From Amphibalanus amphitrite (taxonomy: Eukaryota; Arthropoda; Thecostraca; Balanomorpha; Balanidae): a stretch of 64,000 nucleotides of DNA. A model generated the notes under the pieces. It was not told where the DNA came from. It was given only the letters and a program-made list of their open reading frames with translations, and did no database searches. Made by a program: the position numbers and the translations under genes. Positions 55,673 through 64,000 of the stretch are shown in pieces. The stretch lies in contig NW_024881567.1 in NCBI RefSeq assembly GCF_019059575.1, forward strand, positions 839,001-903,000, written 5' to 3'. Each line of letters starts with the position of its first letter. Position 1 is the first letter of the stretch.

Positions 55673-58230
55673 CCACGGACGTATAAATAAACTGGACTGA
55701 CAATCCCAATGGACCTCCTATGGAAGATAGTGAAGCCGACAAGGCGCCATTTTACGTTGCCAAAAAACCGTGCTCTGGAAGGTCATCGAGCCAATACAAT
55801 TAGAATTGCGTCCAAACGGATGATCGGATCGAGATGCTGGTGGTACCGTTCGACGGGTAATTCCTTGAGGCAGGTGATGATGGATGTCACATGTCACCCG
55901 GTGTCACATGGCGCGTGCCAGGTGCCGACAAACTTACAAAGGGCAAAAACCTTTAAGCGACGCTTCAAATCAAACGAAGGGTGGCACAAGTGCCAAACTC
56001 ACACGCCACATGTCCCAGTGTTCGACCACTAACATATGGTATGCTCGGCATCAGGGGGTGCGGAATGCACGCGCTAGTGGCGAAAAACATGTTTTGAGGA
56101 GGCATCCTACGATTCCGGAAAACCTTGAACTAGGCACACCAAATTTGGTACACTGACACTGCTGGACACGCGCTTTAAGGTGCTGTACAAATAGGCGTGC
56201 TGTGGTACACGTTGCACGTGCTGTGCACGTGCAAACCTTTTGATGTTGCACTCCAGGTGTCACATATGCGGGTAGGGCGGGTAGCGCTGGCAAGCTCAAA
56301 GTGCCAAATTTACACAGGCCACCCAGAATGTATTCCAGCATAGTTATTGAGCATATCCATCTCCTGGTGGCCCCAAAGGTGCGCTCTGCACGTGCAAAAA
56401 ATTATCCGCGCCGGGCGGTGGGGATGATCGGACACCCAATGTGGATTTATGTAAATATCTCGAAAACGGCGTCGTGTAGCGCCGCCGTTTTCGGCACACC
56501 TCTTCATACATCTTTTTCACAAATGCTGCATAACTTTCAGAGTTAGGTCGCTCAAGGTTAGGTCACCAGGTTACGTCCAAGTGGCCTTACCTTAGAAAAA
56601 TTATAATGCCCGTCATAGCTTCACAGACTATACAATCGGCTTAAAACGTGCAGCAATTGATAAGATCAACAGTATATACGTAGAGTACCTACCTCTACCT
56701 CGAAATTTCAATATCACTGACCTAGGGTTCTGTTGATTTTGCGACCTCAGACCACCAGCACGGCAAATCATTTATTTTGTCAAATTCGGGTTCCTAAACC
56801 TTTTGCTACCCAGCAACGCAAATTTACGCCTCAATCGCCGGCCAGCGCAGCATAGGCATCTTTGTTATCTATGTACGTTGTTTGCACCTGCAGTAATACT
56901 GTACCGCAATAACCATTATCTTCATCTTTCACCCATAGATGGCAGTAGCAAAGCGCCTGCATCTATGCTGTGTCGCAGTGCTCTTAAAATACGAGCTGAG
57001 CAATGAGCATTGAGGAAGCAAGTGATATTGAAATCATAGGCGGCGGAACGAGGGGGCACCGGGGCACCGTGCCCCCCTTTGATTTTGGCATTTTAACATA
57101 GCCCTTTCCATGCAACGCCCTATGGGCGTTGCATGGAAAGAATGGGACCAAAAGTCGGCAGTGTCCCCCTTTAATTGAAGATGTTCCGCCGCCACTGATT
57201 GAAATTCCGAGGTAGAGGTACTCTACGTATATACTGTTGCTCTTATCAATCGCTGCACGCTTTATACCGATTGTTTAGTCTGCGTAGCTATGACGGGCAT
57301 TATAACTTTTCCTAAGGTAAGGTCACTTGGACGTAACCTGATGACCTAACTTTGAGTGACCTAAGTCTGAAAGTTACGCAGCATGTGTGAAAAGATGTAT
57401 GAAAAGGTGTGCCAAAAACGGCGGCGCTACACAACGCAGTTTTCGAGATATTTACATAAATCCACATGGGGTGTCCAAGCAACCTCACCGGACCTCACCG
57501 CCCGGCGCGGATAATTTTTTGCACGTGCAGAGCGCACCTTTGGGGGCCACCAAGAGATGGATATGCTCAATAACTATGCTGGAATGCATTCTGGGTGGCC
57601 TGTGTAAATTTGGCACTTTGAGCTTGCCAGCGCTACCCGCCTTACCCGCATATGTGACACAGAGTGCAACATCAAAAGTTTTGCACGTGCACAGCACGTG
57701 CACCGTGTACCCCAGCACGCCTATTTGTACAGCACCTTAAAGCGCGTGTCCAGTAGTGTCAGTGTGCCAAATTTGGTGTGCCTAGGTCAAGGTTTTCCGG
57801 AATCGGAGGATGCCTCCTCAAAACATGTTTTTCGCCACTAGCGCGTGCATTCCGCACCCCCTGATGCCGAGCATACCATATGTTAGTGGTCGAACACTGG
57901 GACATGTGACTTCTGAGTTTGGCACATGTGCCGCCCTTCGTTTGATTTGAAGCGTCGCTTAAAGGTTTTTGCCCTTTGTAAGTTTGTCGGAACGTGGCAC
58001 GCGCCATGTGACACCGGGTGACATGTGACATCCATCATCACCTGCCTAAAGGAATTACCCGTCGAACGGTACCACCAGCATCTCGATCCGATCATCCGTT
58101 TGGACGCAATTCTAATTGTATTGGCTCGATGACCCTCCAGAGCACGGTTTTTTGGCAACGTAAAATGGCGCCTTGTCGGCTTCACCTGAATGGAGGTGGT
58201 TGCTGGTCCAGTTTATTTATACGTCCGTGG
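55673..58230. mobile_element. 2.5-kb foldback element with arms of about 1 kb
   Basis: 55673-56740 is repeated inverted at 57195-58230, from CCACGGACGTATAAATAAAC at the edge to the AGGTAGAGGTACTCTACG region near the middle. The spacer (56741-57194) includes a small hairpin element. Arms contain GTGACATGTGACATCCATCA and a CGTGCAGAGCGCACCTT block. No protein recognised. A third, single-orientation copy lies at 61560-62800. Confidence 0.8.
57039..57193. mobile_element. Small hairpin element GGCGGCGGAAC, copy 2
   Basis: Ends GGCGGCGGAAC and GTTCCGCCGCC; the inner palindrome is around CAACGCCCTATGGGCGTTG. It is inserted between ATTGAAAT repeats in the foldback's right arm. Confidence 0.75.
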
Positions 58231-59216
58231 TTTTAGCGAGCAAAACGAGCAAAAACTGAACTTGAGAAACTCGAACGTCGCCTTATTTTAACATATGAAT
58301 TATTCCCGATAATTTCTATCCGTGCGTTTTGGAACCAGATTTGAGAACAGTGGTGACGTCATGCTGTCGAACTTGTCTTGCAATGTAGCGTATAACTATC
58401 ATGGACGAAACCGCTTACTCGATTATAACCTCGGCAACAGTGAAAAACGAAGTTCCCCCAAATTCGTCGAAACCAGCCCTCTGTTCGGGTCCGCGCAAAA
58501 TATTTTGCTGAGTGTGAAGTCACACATGCGATGATGTCAGCCGCCTGGCTCCGCCCATGCTCCGCCCCCTCTCCGCCGGCCTGCAAAGCCGAGGGCCACG
58601 CGACACGCGGCGAACCGTGGCGCGGATGGACTGGTGTGTTTCGTTCAATTACTGAGTAAAATGCGTTCAAATGTGGTTAATAGCAATGTGCCACTGAAAA
58701 GAAAGATAATGATACCAAAATAACACCATACTAACCACTTACAATAAGAAATATATGAGGGTAAACTTTAATCCGCGCCACTTTCGCCTCCTGCAGCTAC
58801 TATTTTCTTCTTGCGCAAAACTGAAAGATTTTGCGCGAGCCTACGTCACACGTGTGACGTCATACGCCGAAGGGCGGAGCTTGGCATCCGAGAGACCTCA
58901 ACTGCGCATGCGTGGTGCAAAATTTTGCAATAGGATGCGCTGCCCGAACAGGGCTCTGGTCCCATCGTACGGACATTGAGTGCCTGCTGCCACCAGTGAC
59001 GTCATCATAGTATGCTGATTTTTCAGGACACAATTTCCAGGTACTTACCGTGCACAATTTGAAATCGAATATTTTTTCGGTAAGAAATTCTTGGCCAGAC
59101 GCTGAAGCTGCCAAAACTCACGTGAGAGCTTCGATTAGGAACTTGGAGCCAGCGTCCTTTTGAAAAAAAAAACGAACTATAACACACCACACCCACGTGT
59201 GTCATAATGCTGAGAG
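58231..59216. other. Unassigned sequence
   Basis: No gene or element recognised. Short open frames only. Confidence 0.4.
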
Positions 59217-59345
59217 ATGGCGTTCACTCGCCTTGCTCCTAACTTACGATAATTCTCTCGCTGGATGGCAGGCCTGATCCCAATGTCGCGGGTCCCAATG
59301 TTAATTTCCACGAGACACCAATCCAGTGTTATATCATCCATGGTA
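59217..59345. repeat. Long-range inverted repeat, right arm
   Basis: Inverse of 53941-54050, with about 25 extra bases around GCGGGTCCCAATGTTAAT. Confidence 0.65.
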
Positions 59346-59516
59346 AAGGTAGACAAGCGGCAAGCCGCTTGCTTCGCGTTGCGAGGATATGGTTTGCGCT
59401 TAATTGTCCAGTTCGAGTAAGAAAAGTTTTGTGTAATAGTGACTTCTAGAAGCCTTGATGTACGCGAAAAGGTGAATGATGGGGCCCAAATGGATAAAAT
59501 TCAAATAAATGGGTCA

Positions 59517-59880
59517 TTTCAGGTCACATGGGTCACAGTGGGCCACGCTAGGTCAGTTTTAGTCACCTCAGGTCACCTTTGGTCATGACAGGTCACTGGG
59601 ATCCCTTCAGGTCACGATAGGTCAGGTCAGGTCACAGGGGTGAGCTCAGGTCACGATAGGTCAGACCAGGTCACTTACATTACGTTAGAGCAGGTCAATT
59701 AGGTCACGATGGGTCAGGCCAGGTCAATGGTTGCTTGGCCAGGTCACGTGTCACGACCATATCACGTGTCACATTGGGTTGCAACATCACTACCCTTACC
59801 TAGCCCAAACTAACCGAACCTAAACTAACCTAAACTAACCCAACCCAACCTGACCCGACTGGACATAACCTGACCTATAT
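59517..59880. repeat. Degenerate AGGTCA tandem tract
   Basis: Closely spaced AGGTCAC, GGTCAGGTCA and CAGGTCACGATAGGTCAG words to 59760, then CTAACC-like words to 59880. AGGTCA is the nuclear-receptor half-site. The tract is not bounded by a recognised element. Confidence 0.7.
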
Positions 59881-60708
59881 AGGATGTTGGTGTAGATAAG
59901 ACTGTAATCAGCCCCCACCAAATCTTCATCTGGCGTCGGCATTTTGCTACTGATGACGCCATTCCTAGCAACCGAGCGTCCCTAGCAACCGAAAGTGAAG
60001 ACGTTTCACCTTCAACAAACGATCGTCAGCTAACTTCGTTAGCAACAAAGAAATGAAATTTATGAATAGTATGTTGTGAAAATAACTTATGATAATAATT
60101 AAATCATGATCGTTAATGATAAAATCCATACTTATTACTTAGTAAAGCTTACGATACATCAAATTCGTAACGTGTGCAAAAATGTCTGACCCCAGGTCAC
60201 TTATGGTCAGGTCACCAGGCAAAGTGAAGTGACCATGTATCTAAGAACTTTGTGATTCAGTCATTCCTAAATTATACATTCCAGTAGCTTGAAACTCAGG
60301 GTACGTACCTATTACATGGGGGAATCAGTACCAACAATTTGTTTCTCTCAGAATTTGGATATGTGTGACCTAAGGTCAAGTGAATTTTGTGACCTCTCCA
60401 TTATACGTAAATCAAAGGGAACAAATTGAAATGCCTTTCTTTTGGCTTAAAACACCCTCAAACATCAAGAAACACAGGTGAACATGACACACTAAACCGA
60501 AGAAATGCTTCTATGACCCGTTTATGGCGTTTATGCCCCTGAGGTCATTTCAGGTCATGAAACGTCTCCAACGTTTTTTGACAATACATTACTTTAGATA
60601 GAAATATGCTAGACAGCTGAAACGACCATTAATGTGTTCCGCTCAGCAATACAAATCGAATGGCATCCAACATGACCTTTTCTGTGACCTTGACCCGAGG
60701 TCAAATTC

Positions 60709-61544
60709 TTAACCCACGCGCTTATAGGGGAGGGGGGGTCGACCGGACCCCCTCCCCTCCGTTTTTCGCGAATACCTAACTCGCGTAAAAAGCCGCCGAT
60801 CGCCACAAAACTTTCAGTACCCTCGAGGTAATTACCTAATTTTAAATCTACCCTAAAAATATGACGCTGACCAAATTGACCTTTGACCTGTAACCTATTC
60901 CGAGAGACCATGCTTGGCCGGAATCGCGATTCTGCGTATGTCAGCTCACATTATCCGCGCGATTGCAGTGTTTTTGTGGTTTCAAACATTTTAACATGTG
61001 AAATGATATTGGTCCCATGCATTATTGTGGGTGTCAAGGTCGCCTGAAGGTCAGGTCAGGTTATTGACCTTTGATGACCTCGGTTCACTTTTTTCGAGTT
61101 TTACATGTTTCCGAGCTAGTTTTTGGAGCTGATTTCGAATTTAGCAGTTCTTTCAACAACTTCGAAGTAGTTTTGGTGCCTTCGTAACATGTTACGAAGC
61201 TGTCAGTGGCGGTTGACACCTACAATGAATACCCGGCTGGACCCCTGCTGGGTGACCTTCACCTGACCTGACCTGGCCTAAATGCATGAAGACATCATCT
61301 GTGATCAAAACTAACATGATATTCCGATTCGTGATCAGCACCGCGAAAAACCTCACAGCAGGTTTTTACGACATTCTAACAGGTCCAGATTTTCCCGACT
61401 TTTGGGTCATTGACCTGACCTGGCAGGTCAACCGATGAGCTAGGACCTTAAATTGGGTATCATCGGCTTGCTCTCGTCAAGGGCAACACGCTCTTTTTTA
61501 TGCGAGGCTCTAGCTCAATCAGTGGCCAAACGGCGAGGGTTTAA
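60709..61544. mobile_element. TTAA element, family A, copy 3
   Basis: TTAA at 60709-60712 and 61541-61544. The left hairpin is G-run, TCGACCGGA, C-run. It matches copy 1 inverted along most of its length. The right end has lost its poly-G hairpin and goes straight from GGCCAAACGGCGAGGG to TTAA. Confidence 0.8.
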
Positions 61545-61559
61545 TTAACCTTTTCCGGT

Positions 61560-62800
61560 CAATTTTATCTGACCTTGACCACGTTGCTCGAATTCGGAAT
61601 TTTAGGGCATACTTCTGATGCGCCTCGCCTTGGTGAAACTCTTCCAACGCCACCTCGCACGTGTCGCTACGATGCTTAGCTTCGGAAATATACATAAATA
61701 TATCGTTCCGCACGTACGCGTAGCACAAAGTGTAATATCAAAAGGTTTCCACGTGCGAAGCATGTGGACAGTGCACATCAGCACACCTATTCGTACAACG
61801 CCTTTAAAGGGACTATCCCACCTTTAACATGGGGTTTGAGTTGAGATAGCCAAGTTTGCGGCGAGGTTCAGAAACCACTATCTATCTAGGTTGCAACCCC
61901 CGCGGCCTCTTGGTGTTGAAGAAATTCGTTCCCTTCATTTGAAAATGGGCCTTGCGCAAGGCCCTATCTTCAACATGGAGCGACCGTTAGTGTGACGTCA
62001 CCTCGTTTAGTCATTCTGATTTAAATGGGTTTGTTCGTTGAAAAATCGCTTAAAATTTGGTCTGAACTTTGTTGTGGTGCCTAGAGAGTAAAAAAAAGCA
62101 GCTTTATGACAGTAAGGTGGCCTGGGGAAGGAGGTAATTTTGGGCTGTGACGTCACATATTTGAAAGTTTGTGTTTGGAATATGGGAAGCCTAAGATGTT
62201 TAATGAAAAATAAATGCCAGAACCGTGTTCCTGGTCATCCAATCTATAAAGTCGGGTACAATTTAACTGGTTTTAACGACATTTTAGAAGGTGGGATAGT
62301 TCCATTAAGCGTTTGTCCATGTTGTGTCATTGTGCCGAGTTTTAGGTGTGCTTAGGTCAAAGTTTTCGGACATCGGAGAATGCCTCATCAAAACATGTTT
62401 TTCGCTCCGAGCATGTGCAATATGTATCTCTCGGTGCCGATTATTCCATATGTCAGTGGTTTGGTACCGGGATATGTGACCTACAAATTTGGCACCTGGA
62501 CCTCCCTTGGATTGGCTTAAAGCTTCGATAAAAGGTTTTTGTTCTCAATGTGTTTGTCGGCAAGTCACACGTGACAGAGAGTGACCCGGGACCTATACCA
62601 TCACCTGCCTCCAGAAATGGCACGTCAAACGGCACCACCATCACCTCGATCCGATCATCCATTTAAAAATAATTACACATTTATTTGCTTTACAACGTTT
62701 CACAGCACAGATTGTTGGCGCCGCATTGTCGGCGCCACTATCTTCCATGGGAGGTCCCTTCGAATAGCCAGTCCAGTTTATTTATACGTCTATTAATTTT
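61560..62800. mobile_element. Third copy of the foldback sequence, single arm, interrupted
   Basis: Parts 61740-61803 and 62309-62790 match 57660-58230, for example AAAACATGTTTTTCGC and CCAGTTTATTTATACGTC. The break holds a TTAA-AGGGAC element. Confidence 0.65.
61804..62308. mobile_element. TTAA-AGGGAC element, copy 3 (505 bp)
   Basis: TTAA at 61804-61807 and 62305-62308; ends AGGGACTATCCCACCTT and a near inverse. The interior ORF-like stretches are not recognisable. Confidence 0.75.
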
Positions 62801-63402
62801 TACCAAATTATCTGATTTAGTAGTATCGTAAAACATTTATTTTTCTTTTCATATCATCTGTTCCAATTGAAAACAAGTCCATGGTGCCTTACTTTACATT
62901 TCCAGCAATTATTTTCACAAAATCAGATACTTGGCAATGGATTGCCCTCCCTTCAAATTTAGTTTCAACTAGGACTGTCTAGTAGGATACTAGGAAAAAT
63001 ATTCCAAGCACCAGTGACGTCACAATTTGTCCAAATGTCCAACCTTATGTTCTAGTAATCTTGACTGCAATATAGTGGCAAGCAGGAATAAGTCATGCAA
63101 GGGATAATATCTTGTAAGGGATGTGCTTGGTTCGCGTCGGAGATAAATTTGTTTTCGAAAGATATTTGATTCATATTGATGGGTCAGCTGGAAGCGGATA
63201 CCTATAATCGGAAACGCTCCTAGGAAAATTTTGGCTAAAGAGCTTTGTTGGGTAAAATTTGGGTGACATGGGGTCAGGCTGGTCACATGGGTTACCTCCA
63301 GTCAAGCCTGCTCACAGGGCTACACTGAGTCAGACCAAGACACCCCATTTCACCATGATTTATGATAAACAAATATAGATAGACAAAAGTCAATATATTT
63401 GG
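62801..63402. other. Unassigned sequence
   Basis: No gene recognised; it may belong to the Helitron that begins at 63403. Confidence 0.4.
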
Positions 63403-64000
63403 TTAATTTTGTTTCAAATTTCGCCCACAATCAACACTGCCTGAAGACTTCTTTGTCTGACCCTGGCTCCGGTTGATAGTCATTCCGAAGGCTACACTCA
63501 AATGGAACTGTAGCCTCCGGAATGAAAACCCCAGGCCAGAGTCAGACGAAGATTCGAGTGGGATGCGCGGAACGAACACACTCTCACCTCGAGCAGGGCC
63601 GGTCAGCACGCTCAGCTCGAGGACGTCGTCAGCCAGGGTTTTGACCACGCACAGTGTACCTTTAACAGCGCGCGGTGCGTCCAAGTTGCGCATGAGAAGA
63701 ACCGGTGCGCCAGCTTTCAGGCGAATTTTGTGAGGTGGTAGGCCGGAAATTTCTATCTTATTCAGTACCTCCGCTGTTAATGGCACGGTGTTTGTGTCGG
63801 TCATGGTGTCGACGCTGTCATACACCTTCTCTTGTCCTGGCATACTCTCCATGACGTGGTCGTTGATGATTTTAGCATCCGAATTGAGGACTGTCAGAAT
63901 AGTGCGCTCTTCGAGCCACTCAAGATTTTGACAATTTTGGGCCAGATCGGGGTAGATGCGCTCGGCCAGCTCGGCGAGTGATCGCGCCGGGCTGAGCACC
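63403..64000 (-). pseudogene. Helitron/Pif1-like helicase, C-terminal fragment
   Basis: The minus-strand frame is open from the window edge to 63403. It reads WLEERTILTVLNSDAKIIND, then ISGLPPHKIRLKAGAPVLLM, RNLDAPRAVKGT, VFVPRIPLE and FRRLQFHLSVAFGMTINRSQ with GQT. These are the late motifs of the Pif1-family helicase domain of Helitron RepHel proteins, including the S-Q-G-Q motif. The helicase would unwind DNA during rolling-circle transposition. After SQGQT the sequence diverges and stops within 17 residues, where family members usually continue, so the end is probably truncated. The rest lies beyond the window. Confidence 0.85.

Noticed and set aside
59790-59880. Interstitial arthropod telomere repeat (CCTAA)
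   Set aside because: Words vary (CTAACC, CTAAAC, CCCAACC) and grade into AGGTCA-type sequence. No regular 5-bp period.
1-64000. CRISPR array, operons or prokaryotic genes
   Set aside because: No spacer-repeat arrays, no ribosome-binding sites and no dense gene packing. Spliced exons, SINE and retroelements show a eukaryotic genome.

Overview
The window is animal DNA, almost certainly from an arthropod and perhaps a crustacean. It carries the 3' part of one spliced host gene, on the + strand, a masquerade-type serine protease homologue. The five exons found lie at 14002-14173, 36403-36508, 40641-40795, 45520-45588 and 47024-47122. Every junction has AG/GT sites and the reading phases match. 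The catalytic serine is replaced by glycine (GDGGGPL), so the product should be a non-enzymatic homologue. The 5' exons, including the catalytic-histidine exon, were not found and probably lie upstream. The first intron seen here is 22.2 kb and is mostly transposons.

Nearly everything else is mobile or repetitive DNA, often nested. From left to right: a non-LTR retrotransposon reverse transcriptase (1-1380, -); a GGGCCC-rich minisatellite interrupted by a Tc1/mariner-like element (1522-3462) and by a Penelope-like element (3624-6462) with inverted arms and hammerhead ribozyme cores; TTAA-flanked elements at 8156-9045 and 10304-13570, the second containing two further nested insertions; an inverted-repeat composite around a GGGCCC minisatellite (14683-17520); two adjacent palindromes with four more hammerhead cores (17755-18480); and an IS630/mariner transposase pseudogene split by an 11-kb non-autonomous LTR element (19546-30570, -) whose LTRs are 4.7 kb long. 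Beyond it lie more TTAA elements (32908-33953, 34207-35721, 37371-38582, 42031-44012, 45726-46897, 52958-53930, 60709-61544), a tRNA-derived SINE, a 71-bp minisatellite after the gene (47567-48450), a PIF/Harbinger-like element (50155-52280), a 2.5-kb foldback (55673-58230) and the end of a Helitron helicase (63403-64000, -).

The most unusual theme is the set of TTAA-flanked, apparently non-autonomous elements, named here families A, B, C, D, E, F, G, H and I. Different families share one architecture: TTAA, then CCC at the outer end, a subterminal G-run/palindrome/C-run hairpin, a conserved GTTATT-x-GCGAAAAAC-like block, and interiors packed with AGGTCA and TGACGTCA words. The TTAA target and CCC ends resemble piggyBac. 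No transposase was found, so that assignment is an inference. Boundaries come from reading the sequence by eye and comparing copies within the window.
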